A stretch of DNA of 64,000 nt from an uncultured Sphingomonas sp. (lineage in GTDB: Bacteria > Pseudomonadota > Alphaproteobacteria > Sphingomonadales > Sphingomonadaceae). The notes under the pieces were generated by a model. That model searched no databases, had not been told where the DNA came from, and was given only the letters and a program-made list of their open reading frames with translations. Both the position numbers and the translations under genes were made by a program. Positions 50,717 through 60,110 of this stretch are shown here, piece by piece; positions within the stretch are counted from its first letter, which is position 1; each line of letters begins with the position of its first letter. The DNA lies in NCBI GenBank assembly GCA_913777325.1, contig CAJYSA010000021.1, forward strand, positions 24,044 through 88,043. Reading direction: 5' to 3'.

Positions 50717-52693
50717 ATGTCCGATCTCTTCGCGTCCGCCACCGCCGCTCCCGCCCAATATGACGCGTCGTCGATCGAGGTGCTGGAGGGGCTGGAGCCG
50801 GTGCGTCGCCGCCCCGGCATGTACGTCGGCGGCACCGACGAACGCGCGCTGCATCACCTGGCCGCCGAGGTGCTCGACAATGCGATGGACGAGGCGGTCG
50901 CCGGCCATGCGACACGGATCGAGATTACGCTGGAGCCGGGCAACCGCCTGACGATCCACGATAACGGGCGCGGCATTCCCGTCGATCCGCATCCCAAATT
51001 CCCCGATAAGTCGGCGCTGGAGGTGATCCTGTCGACGCTCCATTCCGGCGGCAAGTTCGCGGGCAAGGCCTATGCCACCTCGGGCGGGTTGCACGGCGTC
51101 GGCGTGTCGGTGGTCAATGCCTTGTCGAGCGAGACGGTGGTGGAGGTCGCCCGCGACCGGCAATTGTATCGCCAGCGCTTCTCGCGCGGGGTGACGCAGG
51201 GGCCGCTGGAGAATGTCGGCGCGGCCCCCAATCGGCGTGGGACGACCGTCAGCTTCGTCCCCGATACCGAAATCTTCGGGCCGGAGCTGATCTTCAAGCC
51301 CGCGCGGCTCTACAAGCTGGCCCGGTCGAAGGCGTATCTGTTCGCCGGCGTAGAGATTCGCTGGAAGTGCGCGCCCTCGCTCATCACCGACGACACGCCG
51401 GCGGAGGCGGTGTTCCAGTTCCCCGGCGGTCTGTCCGACCATTTGAAGGAGCAGATCGCGGGGCGCGAATGCGCCACCGCGGACTTCTTCGCCGGGCAAC
51501 AGGACTTTCCCGACAGCCAGGGGAAGGTGGAATGGGCGGTCGCCTGGCCGCTGTGGAGCGAGGGCAGCTATAGCTGGTATTGCAACACGATCCCGACGCC
51601 CGATGGCGGCACCCACGAACAGGGGCTGCGACAGGCGGTGGTGCGTGGCCTGCGCCAGTTCGGCGATCTGGTCGGCAACAAGCGCGCCAAGGAGCTGACC
51701 GCCGACGACGTGATGGTCGGTAGCGAGTTGATGCTGTCGGTGTTCATCCGCGATCCGCAATTCCAGTCGCAGACCAAGGACCGGCTGACCTCGCCGGAGG
51801 CGGCGGGGCTGGTCGAGAAGGCGATGCGCGACCATTTCGACCATTGGCTCGGCCACAATATGGACCGGGGCAAGGCGCTGCTCGGCTATGTGCTGGAGCG
51901 AATGGACGAGCGCCTGCGCCGAAAGGCCGAACGCGACGTGAAGCGCAAGACCGCCACCTCGGCACGCAAGCTGCGCCTTCCCGGCAAGCTGACCGATTGC
52001 GCCGCCGACAGCCCGGATGGCACCGAGCTGTTCATCGTCGAGGGCGATTCGGCGGGCGGCTCGGCGAAGCAGGCGCGCGATCGCAAGACGCAGGCGATCC
52101 TGCCGATCCGTGGCAAGATCCTGAACGTCGCCTCGGCCACCAGCGCCAAGATCCTCGCCAATCAGGAGATCGCCGACCTGATCCAGGCGCTGGGCTGCGG
52201 CACGCGCAAGGATTGCCGCCCCGAGCAGCTCCGCTACGAACGCGTCGTCATCATGACCGACGCCGATGTCGACGGCGCGCACATCGCGACCCTGCTGATG
52301 ACGTTCTTCTTCCAGGAGATGCCCGATCTGGTCCGTCAGGGGCACCTGCATCTGGCACAGCCGCCGCTCTATCGGCTGACCGCTGGCACCAAGAGCCTCT
52401 ACGCCCGCGACGACGCACACCGTGCCGAACTGGAACGCACCGCGTTCAAGGGCAAGAAGGTGGAGGTCGCGCGCTTCAAGGGGCTGGGCGAGATGAACCC
52501 GCAGCAGTTGCGCGAGACGACGATGGACCCCGCGAAACGCAGCATGATCCGCATCACCCTGCCGCAGGAATATGAGGAGCGCGCCGGCGTGAAGGATCTG
52601 GTCGATCGCCTGATGGGCACCAACCCCGCCCACCGCTTCGCCTTCATCCAGGAGAATGCGGCGCGGCTGGACGAAGAGGCGATCGACGCGTGA
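50717..52693 (+). CDS. parE: DNA topoisomerase IV subunit B
   Basis: A 658-residue type IIA topoisomerase ATPase subunit. GHKL blocks: [39 protein letters not shown]; TOPRIM blocks: [29 protein letters not shown] and [11 protein letters not shown]. Its length, and [15 protein letters not shown] before TOPRIM, distinguish it from GyrB. It decatenates daughter chromosomes with ParC. The ATG at 50717 is chosen; upstream frame from 50651 lacks support. Confidence 0.95.
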   Translation: [658 protein letters not shown]

Positions 52694-52771
52694 GGCGCCT
52701 GCACGGACGGCGGGCGTTGACCCGGTGCGCCGCGCTTCCTACCGATCGACGGAATTCGGGGGAGTGATGGC

Positions 52772-53611
52772 ATGCGTTTGACGTTCCTGGCCTTGACGGC
52801 GGCGGCGCTGCTCGCGGTGCCGGCCCATGCTGGAACCTTGGTGGTCGGTGGTGATACGACGTCGACGTTCTCCCTGAGTGCGTCGACGTCGTTCGGCGGC
52901 AATCCGGGTAATCGGACATTCTATGCGAACATCCTCGGCGATGCGAAACGCGTCCTGATTTCGGATCGCAGCTTCACCGCGCCAGGCTATCCGTCGTTCG
53001 CCAATCAGAATCTGGCCACCTTCTATGGCTCGATCGCGGGCGTATCCGTGTCACGGACCGCCAGTTCGATGTCGTCGGACGTGCTGCGGGGCATCGGGTT
53101 GCTGGTGTTGCAGTTTCCCAACGCCGCCTTCACCGGCTCCGAGACGATGGCGATCGGGGACTTCGTCCGCGCGGGCGGCACGTTGCTGCTGACGGGCGAG
53201 GCGAGCATCATCAGCCCCATCTTCCCGGCACCGGATCCCACCCCCGGCGCGGTCAGCAACGCGATCGTCAACGATCTGTTGGCCGGGCTTGGCTCCGCGA
53301 TCCGGCTGGGCAACGATACGATCGGCTGTTGCGGGACGCTGACGGCGCAAGGCAACGACATTGCGTCCACGCCGCTGACGAAGGGCGTCGATACGTTCAA
53401 ATACGGCGCGGTGACGTCCGTGTCCGGCGGTACGGCGATGATCTATGCACCCACCGATTTCCGGCGAACCTCGGTCCTGCCGTTTTTCGCCACCGAAACA
53501 CTCGTCGCCAGCGCGGTGCCCGAACCCGCGACGTGGGTGATGATGATCCTCGGCTTCGGACTGGCGGGCGGCGCGTTGCGGTCGCGCCGACGCGGCGTCG
53601 CAATGGCCTGA
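52772..53611 (+). CDS. PEP-CTERM sorted protein
   Basis: A 279-residue secreted protein: signal peptide ending AHA (about residue 20) and a C-terminal PEP-CTERM tail: VPEPATWVMMILGFGLAGGALRSRRR, with the PEP motif, a helix and an Arg cluster. Such proteins are cut by an exosortase (EpsH type) not in this window. The middle part, with FVRAGGTLLLTGE and LVLQFPN, resembles Rossmann-like/glutamine-amidotransferase-like folds but I cannot name it; IGCCG holds an adjacent cysteine pair. Function probably at the surface or in exopolysaccharide. Confidence 0.9.
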   Translation: MRLTFLALTAAALLAVPAHAGTLVVGGDTTSTFSLSASTSFGGNPGNRTFYANILGDAKRVLISDRSFTAPGYPSFANQNLATFYGSIAGVSVSRTASSMSSDVLRGIGLLVLQFPNAAFTGSETMAIGDFVRAGGTLLLTGEASIISPIFPAPDPTPGAVSNAIVNDLLAGLGSAIRLGNDTIGCCGTLTAQGNDIASTPLTKGVDTFKYGAVTSVSGGTAMIYAPTDFRRTSVLPFFATETLVASAVPEPATWVMMILGFGLAGGALRSRRRGVAMA

Positions 53612-53623
53612 ACGAGGTTCTCG

Positions 53624-54256
53624 ATGCGGCATCACCCCTCGCGTGACTGGTGGCTGGCGGTCGGCCTCGCGACGCTGGCGGGCTATGTCGATGCGATCGG
53701 GTTCCTGCATCTCAGCGGGTTCTTCGTGTCGTTCATGAGCGGGAACACGACGCAACTGGCGGTCGGGGTCGCGCAGCGCTCCGGTGTGGCGACGACGGCG
53801 GGCGGGCTGGTGCTCGGGTTCGTCGCCGGCGTGGTGCTGGGCGAGGTGCTTGGGCGCGCGAGCGCCGGGTGGCGGCGCCCGGTGGTGATTGCGGCGAGCG
53901 CGGCGTTGCTGGCGCTGGCGACGGTCGTGCCGATGCCGGCGCCGGGCGTGGTGGTGCTGGCCGCCGCGATGGGGGCGCTGAACGCGGTGTTCCTGCGCGA
54001 CGGAGAGGTGAGCATCGGCGTCACCTATATCACCGGCACGCTGGTCAAGCTGGGGCAGCATCTGGCCGCCGCGCTGGTCGGCGACGAGCCGCTGGCGGCG
54101 TGCGCGCCGTACCTGCTGCTGTGGCTCGGGCTGGTCGGCGGCGGCGTGATCGGCGCGGGGATCTACGCCGCCGGGCCGGTCGCCGCGCTCTGGTATGCCG
54201 CCGCGGCGGCGGGGGCGCTGTCGCTGGTGTCGATCGTGGTGCGCACACCGCGCTGA
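53624..54256 (+). CDS. DUF1275 (YoaK) family membrane protein
   Basis: A 210-residue membrane protein with six helices. WLAVGLATLAGYVDAIGFLHLSGFFVSFMSGNTTQLAVG is the DUF1275 hallmark, and GVTYITGTLVKLGQHLAAAL follows. Function unknown. It starts 13 bases after the PEP-CTERM gene and may be co-transcribed. A weak hairpin (GGGCGG/CCGCCC, 54302-54324) lies between it and argD. Confidence 0.88.
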   Translation: MRHHPSRDWWLAVGLATLAGYVDAIGFLHLSGFFVSFMSGNTTQLAVGVAQRSGVATTAGGLVLGFVAGVVLGEVLGRASAGWRRPVVIAASAALLALATVVPMPAPGVVVLAAAMGALNAVFLRDGEVSIGVTYITGTLVKLGQHLAAALVGDEPLAACAPYLLLWLGLVGGGVIGAGIYAAGPVAALWYAAAAAGALSLVSIVVRTPR

Positions 54257-54347
54257 CGCGGTGTTGTTCGCGGTCGTTTTTGCCTCTACAAGGCGCGGCG
54301 AGGGCGGTCCATGTCGGGCCGCCCGCTTTCGTTGAGGAGAAGACCCC

Positions 54348-55550
54348 GTGTCGCCTGACGCCACCATTCCGCCGCTGATGCCCGTCTACCCGCGGTGTGG
54401 CGTGCGACCGGTGCGAGGCGAGGGCGTCTATCTCTACGGCGAGGACGGGCAGCAGTATCTGGACTTCGCCAGCGGCATTGCGGTGAACGCGCTCGGCCAT
54501 GGCCATCCCGCGCTCCTGAAGGCGATCACCGAGCAGGCCGCGACGCTGATGCACGTCAGCAACCTGTACGGCAGCCCGCAGGGCGAGCATTTCGCGCAGC
54601 GGCTGGTCGACAACACCTTTGCCGATACGGTGTTCTTCACCAATTCGGGTGCCGAGGCGGTGGAATGCGCGATCAAGACCGCGCGCCGCTATCACTTCGC
54701 CAACGGCCATCCCGAGCGGACCGACCTCATCACTTTCGACACCGCCTTCCACGGGCGGACGCTGGGGACGATCTCGGCCACCAACCAGCCGAAGATGCGC
54801 GACGGGTTCGAGCCGCTGCTGCCCGGCTTCAAATATGCGCAGTTCAACGACCTGGAAGGCGCGCTGGCGCTGATCGACGGCAACACCGCCGGCTTCCTGG
54901 TCGAGCCGATCCAGGGCGAGGGCGGAATTCGCCCCGCGTCCATGGAGTTCCTGCAGGGGCTGCGGCGCGCGTGCGACGAGCACGGGCTGTTGCTGGTGCT
55001 GGACGAGGTGCAGGCGGGCTATGGCCGCACCGGCAAGTTCTTCGCGCACGAACTGTACGGCATCACGCCCGATATCATGGCGTCGGCCAAGGGCATCGGC
55101 GGCGGCTTCCCGCTCGGCGCGTGCCTCGCCACCGCCGAGGCGGCGAAGGGCATGGTCTTCGGCACGCACGGCTCCACCTATGGTGGCAACCCGCTGGCGA
55201 TGGCGGCGGGCGAGGCGGTGCTGGACGTGATCCTGGCCGATGGTTTCCTCGATCGCGTGGCGCAGATGGGGGAGCGGCTGCGCGCCTCGCTGGAGCAACT
55301 GATCCCCAACCACGACACGCTGTTCGATTCGGTGCGCGGTCACGGGCTGATGCAGGGTCTGAAGCTGAAGAGCGACAGCCGCCGCTTCGTCGCGCATTGC
55401 CGCGATCACCACGGGCTGCTGCTGGTCGCGGCGGGTGAGAATGTCGTGCGGATCCTGCCGCCGCTGGTGATCGACGACAGCCACATCGCCGAATGCATCG
55501 AGAAGCTGAGCGAAGCTGCGCGCGTCTATGTGCCGGTCGCCGACGATTGA
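54348..55550 (+). CDS. argD: Acetylornithine aminotransferase
   Basis: A 400-residue class III PLP enzyme of arginine synthesis, converting N-acetylglutamate semialdehyde to N-acetylornithine. Seen: FTNSGAEAVECAIKTAR, TFDTAFHGRTLGT, VEPIQGEGGI, VLDEVQAGYGRTGKFFAHE and the PLP lysine in MASAKGIGGGFPLG. GTG start at 54348 preceded by GAGGAG. It forms an operon with argF and hslO. Confidence 0.94.
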   Translation: MSPDATIPPLMPVYPRCGVRPVRGEGVYLYGEDGQQYLDFASGIAVNALGHGHPALLKAITEQAATLMHVSNLYGSPQGEHFAQRLVDNTFADTVFFTNSGAEAVECAIKTARRYHFANGHPERTDLITFDTAFHGRTLGTISATNQPKMRDGFEPLLPGFKYAQFNDLEGALALIDGNTAGFLVEPIQGEGGIRPASMEFLQGLRRACDEHGLLLVLDEVQAGYGRTGKFFAHELYGITPDIMASAKGIGGGFPLGACLATAEAAKGMVFGTHGSTYGGNPLAMAAGEAVLDVILADGFLDRVAQMGERLRASLEQLIPNHDTLFDSVRGHGLMQGLKLKSDSRRFVAHCRDHHGLLLVAAGENVVRILPPLVIDDSHIAECIEKLSEAARVYVPVADD

Positions 55551-55590
55551 TGGCCTGCGCCCCGCGCCACGGCGGGGAAGGGGGGATTGA

Positions 55591-56508
55591 ATGCGCCATT
55601 TCCTGAATTTGACCGACGCCGGGCCGGATGCGATCGCGGCGATGCTCGACGATGCGCTGACCCGCAAGCAGGCGCGGGCGGGCTGGAGCCAGGGGCGCGT
55701 CGATGCCGACGCGCCGCTGGCGGGCCATGTGCTGGCGATGATCTTCGAAAAGAACTCGACCCGCACTCGTGTGTCCTTCGACATGGCCATCCGCCAGCTC
55801 GGCGGCCAGTCGATCGTGATGGAGGCCGGGCAGATGCAACTCGGTCGCGGCGAGACGGTCGCGGACACCGCGCGCGTCCTGTCGGGCTATGTCGACGCGA
55901 TCATGATCCGCACCGATGATCATGCGAAGGTCGAGGAAATGGCGCATTACGCCACCGTCCCGGTCATCAACGGGCTGACCGACGCCTCGCATCCGTGCCA
56001 GATCATGGCCGACCTGCTGACGATCATCGAAAGTGGCAAGGCGCTGCCGGGGCTGAAGGTCGCGTGGCTGGGCGACGGCAACAACGTCCTCGCCTCGATC
56101 ATCGAGGCGGCGGGGCTGATGCACTTCGACGTCGTCGCCGCCTGTCCGCAGGGGTTCCAGCCCGGCGAGGACGTGGTGGCGCGCGGCGGCGGGCGCGCGC
56201 GCGTCGTGGCCGACCCGCGCGAGGCGGTCGCCGACGCGGACATCATCGTCACCGACACCTGGATCTCGATGGGCCAGGCGCATGCCGAGACGAAGCTGGC
56301 GGCGATGATGCCCTATCAGGTCGATGCCGCGCTGATGGCGGCGGCGAAGCCCGATGCGCGGTTCCTCCACTGCCTGCCCGCGCATCGTGGCGAGGAGGTC
56401 ACCCCGGAGGTGATCGACGGTCCGCAATCGCTGATCTGGGCCGAGGCGGAGAACCGTCTCCACGCGCAGAAGTCGGTGCTGCGCTGGTGCCTGGGACAGA
56501 TCGGTTGA
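55591..56508 (+). CDS. argF: Ornithine carbamoyltransferase
   Basis: A 305-residue enzyme making citrulline from ornithine and carbamoyl phosphate. Carbamoyl-phosphate site [21 protein letters not shown], and ornithine-site [13 protein letters not shown] are present. It follows argD by 40 bases. Downstream an inverted repeat (family C) separates it from hslO, so hslO may be only partly co-transcribed. Confidence 0.96.
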   Translation: MRHFLNLTDAGPDAIAAMLDDALTRKQARAGWSQGRVDADAPLAGHVLAMIFEKNSTRTRVSFDMAIRQLGGQSIVMEAGQMQLGRGETVADTARVLSGYVDAIMIRTDDHAKVEEMAHYATVPVINGLTDASHPCQIMADLLTIIESGKALPGLKVAWLGDGNNVLASIIEAAGLMHFDVVAACPQGFQPGEDVVARGGGRARVVADPREAVADADIIVTDTWISMGQAHAETKLAAMMPYQVDAALMAAAKPDARFLHCLPAHRGEEVTPEVIDGPQSLIWAEAENRLHAQKSVLRWCLGQIG

Positions 56509-56572
56509 TCGCAGACGCGGCGGGCCCCAGATAACGGGCGTTGCCGCTCTTCCGGGCGGCGGCCCAACCCCT

Positions 56573-56668
56573 CCGTCATCCCGGCGCAGGCCGGGATCCA
56601 GCGCGCCGCGATCGCCGCGCCCTCCGCTTGCGCGGGTACATGGATCCCGGCCTGCGCCGGGATGACGG
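56573..56668. repeat. Intergenic inverted repeat, family C
   Basis: Perfect 28-bp arms CCGTCATCCCGG..GGGATCCA and complement, around a 40-bp loop, between argF and hslO. This CGTCATCCCGGCGCAGGCCGGGATCC-type palindrome (shortened here) is widespread in alphaproteobacterial genomes as I recall; it is one copy in this window. Confidence 0.9.
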
Positions 56669-56699
56669 GGCGGGCAGGGCCATCGTTGCACGAGGATTT

Positions 56700-57620
56700 A
56701 TGAGCGATACCCCCGATCTCGTCCCCGCAGACCTCGACCGCGCGCTCGGCTTCACCATCCCGGATCGGCACGCACGCGGGCGCGTGGTGCGGCTGGGGCC
56801 GACGCTCGACGCGATCCTGTCCGCACACGCCTATCCCCCCGCCATCGAGAAGCTGTTGGCCGAGGCGTTGACGCTCACCGCGCTGATCGGGTCGACGCTC
56901 AAGGATCCGGCGGGCCAGCTCACGATGCAGACCCAGACGCAGGACGGGATCGTCACGCTGCTGGTGTGCGACTGGCGCGGCGGCGAGGTGCGCGGCTACG
57001 TACAGTTCGATGCCGACAAGCTCGCCGCCGCCCCGGTCGAGCCGACGCTGTTCGCCTTGTTCGGGCAGGGCTATCTCGCGATCACCTTCGATCTCGCCAC
57101 CACCGGCGAGCGCTATCAGGGCATCGTTCCGCTCGACGGCGACACGCTGGCCGAGGCGGCGCAAAGCTATTTCTACCAGTCCGAGCAGATCCCGACGCTG
57201 GTGCGCGTCGGCATGCACAAGGATGCGCGGGGCCGGTGCGTCGCGGGCGGGCTCCTGCTGCAGCATCTGCCCGAGGGCGAGGAGGGACGCGAGCGGCTGC
57301 ATACCAAGCTCGATCATCCCGAGTGGGAGCATGTCGAGGCGCTGGGGCGGACGATCGCGGTCGACGAACTCGCCGACGCCGCGCTGCCGCTCGAGACGCT
57401 GATCTGGCGGCTGTTCAACGAGGAGAGCGAGGTCCGCGTGCTGGAGGCGCAGGGCGTGGTGCGCGGCTGCCGCTGCACGATCGAGCACATCCGGACGGTG
57501 CTCGCGCGCTTCCCGCGTGAACAGCGGCTGGAGATGGCGGATGCCGATGGCGTGATCGCGGTCGATTGCGCCTTCTGCTCCACGGTATTTCCGATGAAGG
57601 TCGACGATTTGGCGGCGTGA
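56700..57620 (+). CDS. hslO: Redox-regulated chaperone Hsp33
   Basis: A 306-residue cytosolic holdase activated by oxidation. The N-terminal substrate-binding domain (TLTALIGSTLKDPAGQLTMQTQTQDG, VCDWRGGEVRGYV) precedes the zinc redox switch with all four cysteines: CRC near residue 258 and CAFC near 291. The ATG at 56700 follows GAGGA; the longer frame reads through the family-C repeat and is rejected. The argD-argF-hslO order is common in alphaproteobacteria as I recall. Confidence 0.93.
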   Translation: MSDTPDLVPADLDRALGFTIPDRHARGRVVRLGPTLDAILSAHAYPPAIEKLLAEALTLTALIGSTLKDPAGQLTMQTQTQDGIVTLLVCDWRGGEVRGYVQFDADKLAAAPVEPTLFALFGQGYLAITFDLATTGERYQGIVPLDGDTLAEAAQSYFYQSEQIPTLVRVGMHKDARGRCVAGGLLLQHLPEGEEGRERLHTKLDHPEWEHVEALGRTIAVDELADAALPLETLIWRLFNEESEVRVLEAQGVVRGCRCTIEHIRTVLARFPREQRLEMADADGVIAVDCAFCSTVFPMKVDDLAA

Positions 57621-57656
57621 TCCGATCGCGCCTAACGCTTCGTTAACCTATCCGGG

Positions 57657-57752
57657 GCATAAGGATGCCATGCTGTTTCGGCGGCATGCTCTCTCCCCCG
57701 CCCGGACGACGGGCCACTTCGGGTCGCCTTCACGGCGACCCGTTCTTTTTTG
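57657..57752 (+). ncRNA. Candidate small RNA ending in a strong terminator
   Basis: Between hslO and queC three hairpins stand in a row: CATGCTG/CGGCATG (57669-57688), CCCG/CGGG (57701-57713) and the terminator CGGGTCGCC/GGCGACCCG (57720-57742) with TTCTTTTTT. The single-stranded segment CTCTCCCCC between the first two is an anti-Shine-Dalgarno sequence as in alphaproteobacterial suhB/mmgR-type sRNAs. No clear promoter was identified. It may instead be only the 3' UTR of hslO. Confidence 0.42.
57720..57752 (+). terminator. Intrinsic terminator downstream of hslO
   Basis: Perfect 9-bp stem CGGGTCGCC / GGCGACCCG, loop TTCAC, then TTCTTTTTT. It ends either the hslO transcript or the candidate sRNA. 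Confidence 0.93.
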
Positions 57753-57804
57753 GGGCGAGGCGACGGTTGCACTCGCCGCGCACTGCGCCTAGCTCGCGCG
57801 GATC

Positions 57805-58503
57805 ATGACCCAACCACTTCCTGCGGTCGCGCTCGTCTCGGGCGGGCTGGATTCCCTTGTGTCGGCGGCGCTGGCCCGCGAGGCGGGGCACCCGCTGCTG
57901 GCGTTGTCGATCGACTATCATCAGCGACATCAGGTGGAGCTGGCCGCCGCCCGCCGCGTCGCGCGCGCGCTGGGCGCGATCCGGCACGTCGTCTTGCCGA
58001 TCGATCTGTCGGCGTTCGGCGGGTCGGCGCTCACCGACGATGCGATCGCGGTGCCGAAGGATGGCGTGGGCGATGCGATTCCGGTCACCTACGTGCCGGC
58101 GCGCAACACGATCTTCATGAGCCTGGCGCTCGGCTGGGCGGAAGCGGCGGGCGCGCGCGACATCTATCTGGGCGTCAACGCGCTCGATTATTCGGGCTAT
58201 CCCGATTGCCGTCCCGAATTCATCGCCGCGTTCGAGCAGATGGCGGAGCTGGCCACCAAGGCCGGAGTGGAGGGAACGCCGTTCCGCTTCCGCGCGCCGC
58301 TACAGCATATGACGAAGGCCGATATCGTCCGGGAGGGCGCACGGCTGGGACTCGATATGGGCATGAGCTGGTCGTGCTACGATCCCGCGCCGGGCGGCAA
58401 GCATTGCGGCCTGTGCGACAGCTGCCGCCTGCGCCACAAGGGGTTCGTGGAGGCGGGCGTTCCCGATCCCACCGTGTACGCCGTCACCCCGCCGGTCGAA
58501 TGA
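57805..58503 (+). CDS. queC: 7-cyano-7-deazaguanine synthase
   Basis: A 232-residue ATP-dependent enzyme forming preQ0 from 7-carboxy-7-deazaguanine and ammonia, for queuosine tRNA modification. P-loop [27 protein letters not shown], and zinc cysteines [21 protein letters not shown]. It is followed ten bases later by queE; queD and queF are not in the window. Confidence 0.96.
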   Translation: MTQPLPAVALVSGGLDSLVSAALAREAGHPLLALSIDYHQRHQVELAAARRVARALGAIRHVVLPIDLSAFGGSALTDDAIAVPKDGVGDAIPVTYVPARNTIFMSLALGWAEAAGARDIYLGVNALDYSGYPDCRPEFIAAFEQMAELATKAGVEGTPFRFRAPLQHMTKADIVREGARLGLDMGMSWSCYDPAPGGKHCGLCDSCRLRHKGFVEAGVPDPTVYAVTPPVE

Positions 58504-58513
58504 GCGCCCGGGC

Positions 58514-59146
58514 ATGAGCTATGCCGTCAAGGAGATGTTCCTCACGCTGCAGGGGGAGGGCGTGCAGGCCGGCCGTCGCGCCGTGTTCGTGCGCTTCGCC
58601 GGCTGCAACCTTTGGAGCGGGCGCGAGCAGGACCGTGCGACCGCGATCTGCCGCTTCTGCGACACCGATTTCGTCGGCATCGACGGGCTGGGGGGCGGCA
58701 GGTTCGCCGATGCCGCCGCGCTGGTCGCCGCCGTGGAGGGCTTCTGGGGCGAGGGCGCGGCGCGGCGCTTCGTGGTGCTGACCGGCGGCGAGCCGATGCT
58801 GCAGGTCGACGATGCGCTGGTCGCCGCGCTCCACGCCGCCGGGTTCGAGATCGCGATCGAGAGCAACGGTACGCTCGCGGTGCATCCGGGCATCGATTGG
58901 GTGTGCATCAGCCCGAAGGCCGGCAGCGAGACCATCCAGCGCTCGGGCGACGAATTGAAGCTGGTGTGGCCACAGCCGGGCACCGACATCGATGCGATCG
59001 AGCAGTGGGATTTCGCCAACTTCCTGCTCCAGCCGCTTGATGATGCGGCGGGCGACGCCAATGTCGCGGCGGCGATGGCGGTGGTGATGGAGCGACCGCG
59101 CTGGCGGCTGTCGCTCCAGACGCACAAGCTGCTGGGGCTACGTTAG
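58514..59146 (+). CDS. queE: 7-carboxy-7-deazaguanine synthase
   Basis: A 210-residue radical SAM enzyme making the deazaguanine ring from carboxy-tetrahydropterin. The cluster motif is the expanded CX14CX2C form: FAGCNLWSGREQ, then ATAICRFCDTDF, instead of CX3CX2C; this is known for one QueE subgroup. LTGGEPMLQ is the GGE SAM-binding block, and SPKAG is also conserved. It is adjacent to queC in one operon. Confidence 0.95.
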   Translation: MSYAVKEMFLTLQGEGVQAGRRAVFVRFAGCNLWSGREQDRATAICRFCDTDFVGIDGLGGGRFADAAALVAAVEGFWGEGAARRFVVLTGGEPMLQVDDALVAALHAAGFEIAIESNGTLAVHPGIDWVCISPKAGSETIQRSGDELKLVWPQPGTDIDAIEQWDFANFLLQPLDDAAGDANVAAAMAVVMERPRWRLSLQTHKLLGLR

Positions 59147-59203
59147 GGCGCGGCGTCGCCGATCATGGCGATTGATGAACCGCCATGACCGCGCCGTCGT
59201 GGG

Positions 59204-59893
59204 TCAGCGCGCCGCGTACACCACGGTGCCGAACGGCTCGCCGCACTTCTTGACGACGAACTCGTCCTTCTTCCAGCAAGCCTTGTCGAAGCGCGGCAGG
59301 AACGCGGGCGTCAGATAGACCTCCATGCGCGGGAACTGCTGCTCGCCCCATGGCGTCAGGCTGTTGCGGACTTCGCGCATGCGCGACATCGCGATGTCGC
59401 CAAAGCCGCCGCGCGGCGTGTACAGCGCCTCTCGCCCGATGCTCGACGCGGTGGTGCAGAAACCGAATTGTGCCGCGACGGTCGCGAACCCGGAATAGGT
59501 ACGGGTGCCGAACTGATCGAGCGCGTTCTGCCCGTCCTTCTTGGTCTTGGCCACCCGCTCGAAATACTTGCCGAGCATGGCATAGGATTGCGCCAGCTCC
59601 TGCTTGTGATCCGCCAGGATCGCATTGTAGTTCTGGACGCTCAGCAACGACGGCTCGAACTGGCATTGCAGCGCCGCGACGTTCAGCGCCGCGCGCATGT
59701 TCCACACCATCGCCGCGCGCAGCTCGTCGGCGGTCGCACCTGGCAGCGCCTGGCCGATCCCCGGCTCGTCGCCGCGAATGCGCTCGCCGCGCAGATCCTT
59801 GCTCTTCATGTAGAATTGCGCCGCCGCCGGCGACGCCGTCATCACGCCCGCCGCCAGCACCGCGGCGGTCCAGGCGATCCCCACCTTTTGCAT
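59204..59893 (-). CDS. Secreted protein of the unnamed Cys-containing family (paralogue 2)
   Basis: A 229-residue precursor with signal peptide ending SPAAAQ. The mature part has WNMRAALNVAALQCQFEPSLLSVQNYN, KQELAQS, then FATVAAQFGFCTTASS and a C-terminal CWKKDEFVVKKCGEPFG. The first blocks match the lipoprotein at 30467, but this one is longer at the C-terminus with two extra cysteines and is not lipidated. Function unknown. GAGGAG lies nine bases upstream of the ATG. Confidence 0.8.
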   Translation of the reverse strand: MQKVGIAWTAAVLAAGVMTASPAAAQFYMKSKDLRGERIRGDEPGIGQALPGATADELRAAMVWNMRAALNVAALQCQFEPSLLSVQNYNAILADHKQELAQSYAMLGKYFERVAKTKKDGQNALDQFGTRTYSGFATVAAQFGFCTTASSIGREALYTPRGGFGDIAMSRMREVRNSLTPWGEQQFPRMEVYLTPAFLPRFDKACWKKDEFVVKKCGEPFGTVVYAAR

Positions 59894-60057
59894 GTCCCCA
59901 ACACTCCTCGCACGGCTACGCCGCATGGGGTCTTTTACGATAATTTACCACCGCGACCCAAGGGCAAATCGACGCGCAGAAGATTCGGTTCGCCGCAAAA
60001 CGTTTGCGATCGTTGCATTTGTTTGGCGGGCGTAACGGTTTTGCCGGGCAAAGAGAA

Positions 60058-60083
60058 AGGCCGCCCGGTTGCCCGGACGGCCT
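60058..60083 (-). terminator. Terminator after the Met-rich lipoprotein
   Basis: On the minus strand: AGGCCGTCCGG / CCGGGCGGCCT, 11 bp with one G-U pair, loop GCAA, then TTCTCTTT (reading past 60058). It lies 28 bases after the stop codon. The remaining gap up to 59893 shows no gene. Confidence 0.88.
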
Positions 60084-60110
60084 TTCGGATACAATCGCCG
60101 ATGCGGCAGA

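Noticed and set aside
50603-52633. 676-residue minus-strand frame
   Set aside because: Exact shadow of parE, rich in His/Arg/Gln, without domain features.
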